Origin: Anaerolineaceae bacterium UBA1415
GTDB lineage: Bacteria > Chloroflexota > Anaerolineae > Anaerolineales > Anaerolineaceae
Assembly (NCBI GenBank): GCA_002305635.1
Contig: DBPR01000028.1
Coordinates: forward strand, 1-11,870
Direction: 5' to 3'
DNA: 11,870 nucleotides
The position numbers and the translations under genes are program-made. Under the pieces are notes generated by a model. It was not told the origin of the DNA and ran no database searches. It saw nothing but the letters and a program-made list of their open reading frames with translations. Below, piece by piece: positions 1 through 5,557 of the stretch (position 1 is the stretch's first letter; each line of letters begins with the position of its first letter).

Positions 1-117
1 GCAAAGTACAGCGCAGATGCTGAGTAGGATGATATCCAACAGGTTATGAAGCTTTGTTCTGTCTATTCGCGGGTCTTTCAGACTGCTGAATATGATTCTG
101 AATGTACTTTCTTCCAT
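1..117 (-). CDS. ISAs1-family transposase, N-terminal fragment (continues beyond window)
   Basis: This 39-codon reading frame starts at ATG 117 on the minus strand and stays open to base 1. The translation contains DPRIDRTKLHNLLDIILLSI followed by CAVLC. That matches the DDE_Tnp_1-associated N-terminal domain of ISAs1/H-repeat (YhhI-like) transposases, whose hallmark is a hydrophobic 'LxDILLLxICAVxxG' helix about 25-40 residues from the start. The start is supported by an AAGAGGTG-type Shine-Dalgarno (minus strand, 122-129) a few bases upstream. The catalytic DDE domain lies outside the window, so whether the copy is intact cannot be judged. The family assignment rests on this short but characteristic stretch. 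Confidence 0.8.
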   Translation of the reverse strand, partial: MEESTFRIIFSSLKDPRIDRTKLHNLLDIILLSICAVLC

Positions 118-160
118 GATGCACCTCTTCTTTCTTCATGAGATGCATGTTCCTTGCCTG

Positions 161-180
161 ATTTAGATGCGTTTGCCCTG
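161..180. repeat. Terminal inverted repeat of the ISAs1-like element
   Basis: The 20 bases ending in ...gtttgccctg form the outer end of the element. On the minus strand they read inward from CAGGG. The distance to the transposase start (about 43 nt) is normal for an IS leader. The matching right-end repeat is outside the window. Confidence 0.6.
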
Positions 181-265
181 GCAGAACACCCCCACAAACC
201 GAGTTATTTCACAGAGTAGAATATGTTGGGTATATATTTATTAATCAGAGTTATGGGCGTTATTT

Positions 266-412
266 GTAGGGGCGGACTGCCATGTCCGCCCGATAGTGTG
301 GAAAATTAAACGTCACAATTCCTTGATATTCCAGTAATATTTTATTCATTCCAGACGACAGGCGGGCACAGCGTACCTGGCACTTCGTGCCACGCACAGG
401 TCCCGCCCCTAC
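266..412. repeat. MITE-like element with GC-rich terminal inverted repeats
   Basis: The segment begins GTAGGGGCGGA (266-276) and ends CCCGCCCCTAC (402-412), inverted repeats matching at 10 of 11 positions. Each end also folds alone. At the left, GGCGGAC (271-277) pairs with GTCCGCC (284-290) across a 6-nt loop. At the right, TGGCAC (378-383) pairs with GTGCCA (387-392) inside a longer imperfect GGCGGG...CCCGCC stem. The middle (about 300-355) is AT-rich. No frame encodes a protein. The design is that of a small non-autonomous repeat dispersed in intergenic DNA. No clear target duplication was found, so mobility is inference. Confidence 0.55.
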
Positions 413-498
413 CACAAAAAACGTCCTACAGGTCGATTACCAATCAAAAATCAGATATTATTCGCTTGAGGAAAAGAGAATCCAGGTTGCACAAATTT

Positions 499-504
499 TA
501 TAAT
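499..504 (+). promoter_or_regulatory. Candidate -10 element upstream of the ssb operon
   Basis: A perfect TATAAT lies about 100 nt upstream of the ssb start. No -35 hexamer of quality sits 16-18 bp upstream. TTGAGG at 466-471 is too far and TTGCAC at 487-492 is too close. It is the only good promoter-like signal before the operon, so it is listed with low confidence. Confidence 0.3.
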
Positions 505-605
505 GAGAATTGCTGCACATCGCTTCAATCCTCCGAATATGGGGTAAAATCAGAGCAAGATACAAACCAAAATTTATTTTGCGAACAGAAACGAAAGGAC
601 ATCCC

Positions 606-992
606 ATGTATCAAAAATTAATTCTTATCGGTAATTTAGGGCGCGACCCTGAAATGCGCTATTCCCCTGAAGGCAACCCCATGACCAATTTCAGCATGGC
701 GACCAGCCGCAAATTTGGTGAACGGGACGAAACCACCTGGTTCCGCGTCACGGTTTTTGGGAAACAAGCCGAAGCCTGCAATCAATACCTGCGCAAAGGC
801 TCCAAAGTTTTGGTCGAAGGCCGCCTCTATTCTGATAGCAACGGCAACCCGAGCGTCTTCCAGCGGCAGGATGGCACTTACGGCGCCAGCTATGTTGTGA
901 CCGCTGAAACCGTGCGCTTCTTATCCCCGCGTAATGAAGATGCCAGCTCTGGCTTTGGACCGATGGACGATGATGAGGACATTCCCTTCTAA
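606..992 (+). CDS. ssb: Single-stranded DNA-binding protein
   Basis: This 128-residue SSB binds and protects single-stranded DNA in replication, recombination and repair, and recruits partner proteins. The OB fold occupies about residues 1-106. It opens with LILIGNLGRDPEMRYSPEG and contains TTWFRVTVFG at 43-52 (Trp45/Phe46 in the ssDNA-stacking position) and KGSKVLVEGRL at 64-74. A short linker leads to the acidic C-terminal tip DDDEDIPF, the normal docking peptide for SSB-interacting proteins. The linker is short (about 15 residues) compared with E. coli SSB. The ATG at 606 is chosen because AAAGGA lies 6 nt upstream and the protein begins exactly at the OB fold. An upstream in-frame start at 510 would add 32 residues unlike SSB. 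It is the first gene of a tight five-gene plus-strand cluster, with 9 nt before the next gene. Confidence 0.95.
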   Translation: MYQKLILIGNLGRDPEMRYSPEGNPMTNFSMATSRKFGERDETTWFRVTVFGKQAEACNQYLRKGSKVLVEGRLYSDSNGNPSVFQRQDGTYGASYVVTAETVRFLSPRNEDASSGFGPMDDDEDIPF

Positions 993-1001
993 GAGGGCGA
1001 T

Positions 1002-1319
1002 ATGACAGACCTTCAGCAGATCCGGGTGCAAATCCCGGAAGATTTAGAGCCGCGCTATGTCAATGTGGCCTATATCACGCATACTCCCGGCGAATTTTTG
1101 CTCGATTTTGTGACCATGCTGCCCGGCCTCACCGATCCCAAGGTGAACACGCGTCTCTTACTTTCCCCTCTGGGGATGAAACTTGTGCAGCGCGCGCTAA
1201 ACGAGAATATCAAACGCTACGAAGCTGCTTTTGGTGAGATCAAGATCCCCCAGGGCACAACCCTGGCAGACCAACTCTTCAAAAGCGCCGGAACGCCGCC
1301 ATCTGGTGAGAAAGAATAA
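1002..1319 (+). CDS. DUF3467 family protein
   Basis: This small, soluble 105-residue protein resembles the DUF3467 family, whose function is unknown. Family-like features are YVNVAYITHTPGEFLLDF (19-36), a Pro-Gly turn, then RLLLSPLGMKLVQRALNENI (51-70) followed by KRYEAAFGEI (71-80). In other words: an N-terminal beta region, a conserved 'EFxLDF' strand, an 'R-x-x-x-SP' strand, and a helix ending in 'NxxxYExxFGEI'. The C-terminal ~20 residues look unstructured. It starts 9 nt after ssb with GAGGG just upstream, and ends 2 nt before the translin-like gene, so translation is probably coupled. No catalytic residues are evident. A small binding or adaptor role next to SSB and the putative nuclease is possible but purely inferred. 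Confidence 0.75.
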   Translation: MTDLQQIRVQIPEDLEPRYVNVAYITHTPGEFLLDFVTMLPGLTDPKVNTRLLLSPLGMKLVQRALNENIKRYEAAFGEIKIPQGTTLADQLFKSAGTPPSGEKE

Positions 1320-1321
1320 AA

Positions 1322-1966
1322 ATGGACGCCCTCGATAAGATCTGCGAGGAGATCCGCACTGATTTCGAGAACAAGACCGCGCTTCGCGATGACGCTTTGC
1401 GCGACGCGCGGCAGTGCATCAAGCACGCCTCCCTTGCGATCCGTGCCATTCATCGCAATGAGGAGCCGGAAGCCCGTCAGGAGCTTGCCAACGGCCGTGA
1501 GCTTGCCACGCGCCTGCGGGAAAGCCTCAAGGTCGCGCACCCTGACCTCTATTATGCCGGCTATACCCAGGACGCTCTGAAAGAGTACTGTGAAGCTGAG
1601 CTGACCGTCGCGATGATCCTTGGTGAAGACTTACCCACCCCTGAAGCTTTGGGTGCGGAAGCTCCCGCCTACCTCAACGGTCTGGCGGAAACACTTGGTG
1701 AGCTTCGCCGACGTTGTCTGGACCTTTTGCGCCCGGGTTACAACCGTGAGGTGGAGCGTTTGCTCGAGATCATGGACGAAGTTTATACGCAGTTGGTCAC
1801 GATGGACTTCCCCGACGCGATCACAGAAGGCTTGCGCCGCCGCACTGACCTGGCGCGCGGGATCATCGAACGCACGCGGGCTGACATCACCGTCGCGTTT
1901 CGTGAAGAACAGCTGGCTCAAAAGCTCGACCGTCTCTCGTCTCAGCTTTCTGACCAGCAAGGCTGA
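1322..1966 (+). CDS. Translin-family (TRAX-like) putative RNA-binding protein or nuclease
   Basis: This 214-residue, almost wholly helical protein matches the translin/TRAX superfamily (COG2178 type). Eukaryotic translin and TRAX form the C3PO endoRNase, and archaeal and bacterial members are predicted RNA-binding proteins or nucleases. Family landmarks are HASLAIRAIHRNE (35-47), DALKEYCEAEL (84-94), YLNGLAETLGELRRRCLDLL (117-136), and the C-terminal LRRRTDLARGIIERTRADIT (171-190). From memory of human TRAX (E126, E129, D193, E197), the equivalent positions appear to be E88, E91, E123 and E127. All are acidic, with Asp replaced by Glu at the third. The gene starts 2 nt after the DUF3467 gene. 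Its stop overlaps the next start by 1 nt (TGATG). Family membership is fairly sure; catalytic activity is inference. Confidence 0.8.
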   Translation: MDALDKICEEIRTDFENKTALRDDALRDARQCIKHASLAIRAIHRNEEPEARQELANGRELATRLRESLKVAHPDLYYAGYTQDALKEYCEAELTVAMILGEDLPTPEALGAEAPAYLNGLAETLGELRRRCLDLLRPGYNREVERLLEIMDEVYTQLVTMDFPDAITEGLRRRTDLARGIIERTRADITVAFREEQLAQKLDRLSSQLSDQQG

Positions 1967-2193
1967 TGCGCAGGATCAGCGCCTCAGAACTGGGGGCTTT
2001 TCTCTATTGCCAACGCTCCTGGTACTATACCCGACAGGGCGAAGAATCTGATAATCAAGCCGTGATGGACCTGGGCAGCCGGGTCCATCATTCTCACAGC
2101 CGCGGGGTTCGGCAATCTCAACTATTGCGTTGGCTGGCATTGTTGCTGATCGTTCTTGCGTTGTTGATATTCTTATGGAGCGCGCTCTCATGA
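1966..2193 (+). CDS. Membrane-anchored N-terminal half of a split Cas4-like (PD-(D/E)XK) nuclease
   Basis: This is a 75-residue protein. Residues 1-45 (ISASELGAFLYCQRSWYYTR at 4-23, then GSRVHHSHS at 37-45) closely resemble the start of Cas4/RecB-like nucleases. C15 corresponds to the single N-terminal Fe-S cysteine, and H41 (or H42) to the motif-I histidine. Residues 53-74 form one transmembrane helix ending at the C-terminus. Basic residues before it (RGVRQ, R55) and none after predict N-inside, C-outside. The remaining nuclease motifs are absent here but present in the next gene. The start overlaps the translin stop by 1 nt and the stop overlaps the next start (ATGA), so the gene sits in a translationally coupled chain. 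It could be read as a frameshifted gene, but the coupled start and the helix at the break argue for a real split. Confidence 0.7.
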   Translation: MRRISASELGAFLYCQRSWYYTRQGEESDNQAVMDLGSRVHHSHSRGVRQSQLLRWLALLLIVLALLIFLWSALS

Positions 2194-2720
2194 AAGCGCT
2201 ACATTGGGCGATCCTGCTGGCGCTGCTTGCCCTCGCGGTCTGGCTGCTGAGCCTCTTGCTGCGCAAGCGTTCCGGTTTGCCGCAGGGAGCGGTCTTCTAC
2301 GCGGACAGCCAATATTGGCAAAAGCCGCCCAAAGCCCTTTACGACGCAAGCCTTGGCCTGGTCGGAAAGCCGGATTATCTCATTCGGGGAGAAAATGGGG
2401 CATTGATCCCTGTGGAACTAAAGAGCTCCAACGCTCCAAAACAGCCCTGGGATTCTCATCTCATCCAACTGGCGGCTTATTGCTATCTGGTCGAGCAGAA
2501 TTATGGCCTTCGCCCGCAATACGGCCTGATCCAGTATCGGGATAGATCCTTTAAGATTCCCTACACGCAAGCGCTTGAGAGCCAATTGATCGACCTGATC
2601 GGGGAAATGCGCCAATGTGAACAAAACTGCCTTGCTTCCAACCCTCCTAACCGCTCCCACAACTCCCCCGCCCGCTGCCGCGGTTGTGGGTTTAGTGGGA
2701 TTTGTGATCAGAGATTGTAA
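2190..2720 (+). CDS. Membrane-anchored C-terminal half of a split Cas4-like (PD-(D/E)XK) nuclease
   Basis: This 176-residue protein begins with a transmembrane helix (about 4-24) followed by RKR, predicting N-outside, C-inside. The soluble part carries GKPDYLI with D62, IPVELKSS with E76 and K78, the QxxxY motif as Q93-Y97, and a C-terminal cysteine cluster C163-x2-C166-x5-C172. These are the later Cas4/Dna2-like PD-(D/E)XK nuclease motifs and three of the four Fe-S cysteines; the fourth is in the preceding small protein. C143 and C147 are extra. The ATG at 2190 is chosen for its ATGA overlap with the upstream stop and a GGAG about 9 nt before it. An upstream in-frame start at 2130 would bury it in the neighbour. 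There is no CRISPR array nearby, so a CRISPR role is not implied. Expected activity, if the halves assemble, is DNA end processing. Confidence 0.75.
   Translation: MKALHWAILLALLALAVWLLSLLLRKRSGLPQGAVFYADSQYWQKPPKALYDASLGLVGKPDYLIRGENGALIPVELKSSNAPKQPWDSHLIQLAAYCYLVEQNYGLRPQYGLIQYRDRSFKIPYTQALESQLIDLIGEMRQCEQNCLASNPPNRSHNSPARCRGCGFSGICDQRL
2656..2690. repeat. 8-bp inverted repeat inside the cysteine-cluster coding region
   Basis: CCCACAAC (2656-2663) pairs with GTTGTGGG (2683-2690) around a 19-nt C-rich loop. It overlaps the codons for the CxxC region near the end of the nuclease C-half. There is no T-run after it, so it is a weak terminator at best and may be chance. Confidence 0.3.
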
Positions 2721-2847
2721 ATCGAGCTATCGGCATGGTTGTTCGTTCGCAAGTGAATATCTTGTAGCGAATCCATTCGAAAATGGGAAAATGCTTTCTC
2801 GCAAGACCACATCTCTGCCTGGTAGAATCTCCATGTTCGATATATTG

Positions 2848-2873
2848 ATGAAAAAATGACAATGAAAAAATGA
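2848..2873 (+). promoter_or_regulatory. Phased A-tract direct repeat (UP-element-like) upstream of the SRP RNA promoter
   Basis: ATGAAAAAATGA occurs twice, at 2848-2859 and 2862-2873, with a 14-bp period. The second copy ends 3 bp before the -35 hexamer. The A6 tracts fall at roughly -47 and -60 from the expected start, where the RNA polymerase alpha C-terminal domains contact UP elements of highly transcribed stable RNA genes. Confidence 0.45.
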
Positions 2874-2876
2874 TGA

Positions 2877-2905
2877 TTGACAGCCGCCAGGCTTTCCATT
2901 ATCCT
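2877..2905 (+). promoter_or_regulatory. Sigma-70-type promoter of the SRP RNA gene
   Basis: A consensus -35, TTGACA (2877-2882), a 17-bp spacer and the -10 TATCCT (2900-2905) predict a start near 2912, a few bases before the first paired base of the SRP RNA. It is among the strongest promoter matches in the window and is preceded by phased A-tracts. It probably also drives the methyltransferase and M23-like genes, since no terminator is seen after the RNA. Confidence 0.75.
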
Positions 2906-2918
2906 TAATCCCGCATTC

Positions 2919-3015
2919 GGGCGGGACCGGTGCGGCGGAGCCCTGCGAACCCCGTCAGGTCCGAGAGGAAGCAGCGGTAAGGAGGTATCTCTGGGTGTTG
3001 CCGGCAAACCTGCCC
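2919..3015 (+). ncRNA. ffs: Signal recognition particle RNA, bacterial small (4.5S) type
   Basis: This is the RNA scaffold that binds Ffh in the signal recognition particle. The conserved core is clear: GTCAGGTCC (2954-2962), a GAGA tetraloop of GNRA type (2963-2966), then GGAAGCAGC (2967-2975), which forms the apical hairpin and the asymmetric and symmetric internal loops bound by the Ffh M domain. The outer ends GGGCGGG (2919-2925) and CCTGCCC (3009-3015) pair over 7 bp with one G-U, giving the usual long hairpin of about 97 nt without an Alu domain. A consensus promoter lies at the right distance upstream. No T-tract terminator follows. The next gene starts 18 nt on, so the 3' end may be made by processing. 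The exact ends are estimated from pairing. Confidence 0.92.
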
Positions 3016-3033
3016 GATTGCATTTGGACCAAG

Positions 3034-3939
3034 ATGACCAGCGAAAACACAAACACACCACCCGTTTGCTCCTATGAGGGCTCAGATTACCAAACCAGCT
3101 TTTGGGATACCGCCAATCGCCGTTATGAAGACGCGGTCGAGACCGTCGCGCTCAACAGGCTCTTTAGCCAGGGCGGCAAGCTTTTGCTTGAGCTTGGCGC
3201 TGGTGCCGGTCGTGTGACCCCGCGCTATAAAAACTGGGATCGCATCGTTTTGCTCGACTATTCCCGCACGCAATTGCTCCAGGCGCGCGAAAGGCTGGGC
3301 GAGAGCGACAGCTACATTTTCGTGGCAGCCGACATCTACAAGCTGCCTTTTGTCAGCGGGCTTTTCGATGGCGCGACCATGATCCGCACCCTCCACCACA
3401 TGGCTGACGCGCCGCGAACCTTGCGCGAGGTGCGGCGTGTGCTGGCGGAAGATGGGCGTTTTTTGCTCGAGTTTGCCAACAAACGCAATTTCAAGGCGAT
3501 CCTGCGCTGGATCCTGCGCCGCCAACGCTGGAATCCATTTGCTCCTGAACAGGTCGAGTTTGTTAAGCTGAACTATAATTTCCACCCAAAGACCATTGCC
3601 AAAACCCTGCGGGAAACCGGTTTTGAAAAGCAAAAACATTTGGGCGTTTCCTTTTTTAGGTCGGATTGGTTCAAGAACAACATCAAACATGAGCGGCTGG
3701 TAAGCTGGGATTCACGCCTGCAAGGTTTTGCCCTGCTGAACACCTTTACCCCAAGCATTTTTACACTCAATCGGGCTGTTGGCGCTTCGCCGCTTCCGCC
3801 CGAAGGGCAATTTTTTGCCTGTCCGGTCTGCGCTCATCCCTTGCCGGAAAGCAAAGCCACTCAGATCTGCCCGGGCTGTGCCCACGAGTGGCAATACAAA
3901 GAGGGCATCTATGAATTCCGAATCAATCCGGAAAGTTAG
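3034..3939 (+). CDS. SAM-dependent methyltransferase with C-terminal zinc ribbon
   Basis: This 301-residue class I (Rossmann-fold) methyltransferase has motif I LLELGAGAGRV (51-61), the acidic end of strand 2 in VLLDYS (D75), AADIYKLPF (D100 in the adenine-contacting region) and strand 4 TMIRTLHHM (115-123). This is the pattern of the Methyltransf_11/UbiE-like group; the substrate is unknown. The last ~40 residues form a zinc ribbon with C263-x2-C266 and C279-x2-C282. It recalls Trm112/YcaR-like small ribbons, which in eukaryotes are separate activator subunits of methyltransferases. The ATG at 3034 is preferred: the GTG in the same frame at 2995 lies inside the SRP RNA. The upstream Shine-Dalgarno is weak. 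The gene follows ffs by 18 nt and overlaps the next gene by 29 nt. Confidence 0.85.
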   Translation: MTSENTNTPPVCSYEGSDYQTSFWDTANRRYEDAVETVALNRLFSQGGKLLLELGAGAGRVTPRYKNWDRIVLLDYSRTQLLQARERLGESDSYIFVAADIYKLPFVSGLFDGATMIRTLHHMADAPRTLREVRRVLAEDGRFLLEFANKRNFKAILRWILRRQRWNPFAPEQVEFVKLNYNFHPKTIAKTLRETGFEKQKHLGVSFFRSDWFKNNIKHERLVSWDSRLQGFALLNTFTPSIFTLNRAVGASPLPPEGQFFACPVCAHPLPESKATQICPGCAHEWQYKEGIYEFRINPES

Positions 3940-5548
3940 ACGCCCCCGATCGATCCGCTATAAATTTCAACCGATACTTTTGTTCGCGAGCATCGCGATC
4001 CTGCTTTTTTCTTCTGCCTGCCACTTTCCATGGGTGGATATCCAGGCAACGGCGGCTTTTCTTTCCGCCCGACAGACACTGGCTGCCCGGCAAGTGACGC
4101 TTGAGGCAGCCCTGAGCACGCCTGAAAACCCAAACACACCAGAACTAATTCAGACCGTTGAATTTCCCCAGCCAACTCCTTTGCCGATTGAAACGCCTTT
4201 GCCTGTCACCCCAGCCCCTGAAAAAGTTTGTGAGTTAGAGCTTTTGCCTGGAAATATGCTCTATTGCTCCCAATCGGGGGATCGGCTTGAGACCGTTGCC
4301 AGGCGTTTTCATTTGAGCGAGCCATCACAAATTCAGGGGGCTGAAGGCTTCGCGGTTGACATGCTCCTGCCGGTGAATACTCCCTTAGGAGTGCCAACAC
4401 CATCTTTTTACACCCCGCACACCTGGGCAATTTTCCCGGATTCTGAAGTTTTATACGGACCTGACGCCGCGTACTCGGACATCGTCACCTATGCCATCCA
4501 GGCGGGCGGTTATCTCAATCATTACGGCGAGTATTTGCACGGTGGCTGGTACAGCGGGCCGGAGATCATCGAGCTCGTCGCGCGGGAGACCTCAAGCAAT
4601 CCCCGCATTTTGCTTTCTTTCACCGAATTTCAATCCGGCTGGGTCTTTGGCTGGCCGGAGGACGCGGAAGAGGATCACTCGCCGCTGAATTATGAAGCAA
4701 GCGGCGTGGAAGGTCTCTACGCCGAGCTTCAGGTGGCGGCGCGGGAGCTTTCGCGAGGGTTTTATGGCTGGCGCGAGGGCACCATCAATGGTTTGTTCTA
4801 TCGGGATGGCGAGAACGGCTTGATCGCTCCCCACCTCAACCCCGGCACGGTCGCGGTTCAATACCTCTTCGCGGGTTTGTATGATTCGCGCGATTTCGCT
4901 GACATGGTTTATGGGCCCAACGGTTTTCTGGCTATTCATGAGCAATTGTTTGGCGACCCCTGGCAGCGGGCAGCCGCGATGGGTGATCTTCTGCCGGCTG
5001 GCATTTCGCAACCAGACCTGACCCTGCCCTTCCTTGCGGGTGAGACCTGGGCGCTGACCTCGGGGCCTCATATCACCTGGCAGTTGGGCAGCCCGCGCGG
5101 CGCGATCGACCTGGCGCCGGTCGATGACGCCCCTGGCTGCGCTCCAAGCCCGATGTGGGCGACGGCGGCTGCTCCTGGGCTGGTCGTGCGCAGTGAACGC
5201 GGAGCGGTCGCGATCGATCTGGACGGCGACGGCAACGAGGGCACCGGTTGGGTGCTGATCTATATGCACCTCCTGCCGGAAGGGCGCGCGCAGGTCGGAA
5301 CCTGGCTCGATCAGGACGATCGGGTTGGGCATCCCTCCTGTGAGGGTGGGGCAGCCACAGGCACGCACCTGCACATCGCCCGTAAATTCAATGGCGAGTG
5401 GATCGCGGCCGATGGGCCTTTACCTTTTGTGCTGGGCGGCTGGCAGGCAATGGCTGGCGAGGGTAATTATGGAGGCAGATTGGTCAAAGACGGCAACATC
5501 GTCTATAACGGCTCCAGCGCCAAGGAATACACCTGGATCAGGCGATAG
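3911..5548 (+). CDS. Exported LysM-like / M23 (LytM-like) peptidase-family protein
   Basis: This is a 545-residue envelope protein. A basic N-terminus (KVRRPRSIRYK) is followed by a hydrophobic segment (about 19-36) ending in SSAC37. It may be a relaxed lipobox or simply a signal anchor. A Pro/Thr-rich linker (about 70-104) leads to a LysM-like stretch (about 116-162; YCSQSGDRLETVARRFHL then LLPVNTPLGVP). An unrecognised middle domain (about 175-375) precedes a LytM/M23-like domain (380-500) with GPH387, AID400LAP, YMH453L and TH486LH488. The usual HxxxD first zinc His is absent (Arg at D-4); H387 may replace it, so activity is uncertain. The ATG at 3911 is chosen for GAGGG 5 nt upstream. It overlaps the methyltransferase by 29 nt, implying co-transcription. 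It ends 9 bp from a convergent gene. Confidence 0.75.
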   Translation: MNSESIRKVRRPRSIRYKFQPILLFASIAILLFSSACHFPWVDIQATAAFLSARQTLAARQVTLEAALSTPENPNTPELIQTVEFPQPTPLPIETPLPVTPAPEKVCELELLPGNMLYCSQSGDRLETVARRFHLSEPSQIQGAEGFAVDMLLPVNTPLGVPTPSFYTPHTWAIFPDSEVLYGPDAAYSDIVTYAIQAGGYLNHYGEYLHGGWYSGPEIIELVARETSSNPRILLSFTEFQSGWVFGWPEDAEEDHSPLNYEASGVEGLYAELQVAARELSRGFYGWREGTINGLFYRDGENGLIAPHLNPGTVAVQYLFAGLYDSRDFADMVYGPNGFLAIHEQLFGDPWQRAAAMGDLLPAGISQPDLTLPFLAGETWALTSGPHITWQLGSPRGAIDLAPVDDAPGCAPSPMWATAAAPGLVVRSERGAVAIDLDGDGNEGTGWVLIYMHLLPEGRAQVGTWLDQDDRVGHPSCEGGAATGTHLHIARKFNGEWIAADGPLPFVLGGWQAMAGEGNYGGRLVKDGNIVYNGSSAKEYTWIRR

Positions 5549-5557
5549 TTAGTAGCC

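Larger units (their letters stand above)
1..180 (-). mobile_element. ISAs1-family insertion sequence, left (5') end, truncated by window edge
   Basis: The first 180 bases are the upstream end of an IS element whose transposase reads leftward out of the window. Support comes from the transposase N-terminus at 1-117, its ribosome binding site, and a terminal sequence at 161-180 that, read on the minus strand, begins CAGGGCAAACGCATCTAAAT. From memory this is the style of ISAs1 family ends. The outer boundary is therefore placed at 180. ISAs1 elements usually make a direct target duplication of 8-10 bp. The flank just outside (from 181, gcagaacacc) would be one copy, but the other end is not in the window, so this cannot be tested here. 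Confidence 0.75.
181..605. other. Gene-free stretch between the IS end and ssb
   Basis: No convincing protein-coding frame is seen. It holds about 85 nt of AT-rich sequence after the IS end, the MITE-like repeat (266-412), and about 190 nt of AT-rich leader before ssb. The leader contains a perfect -10-like hexamer at 499-504 and the ssb ribosome binding site, AAAGGA, at 594-599. Confidence 0.6.

Noticed and set aside
1966..2720. Cas4-like gene as a frameshifted pseudogene or sequencing error
   Set aside because: The ATGA stop/start overlap, a GGAG before the second start, and a full membrane helix on each side of the break fit two designed proteins better than a random frameshift. The possibility is kept in the finding's refutation.
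1966..2720. CRISPR-Cas locus
   Set aside because: Apart from the Cas4-like motifs there is no repeat-spacer array and no Cas1, Cas2 or effector gene. Cas4-like nucleases occur widely outside CRISPR.
2995..3033. GTG start at 2995 for the methyltransferase
   Set aside because: It lies within the 3' strand of the SRP RNA and would add residues unlike the family; ATG 3034 is the better start.
3082..3690. Minus-strand open frame opposite the methyltransferase
   Set aside because: It is a low-complexity shadow translation opposite clear methyltransferase motifs.
4592..5374. Long minus-strand open frame (260 codons) opposite the M23-like gene
   Set aside because: The translation has no recognisable domain and no ribosome binding site was noted. 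It is the antisense of a well-supported gene; such frames are common in GC-rich coding DNA.
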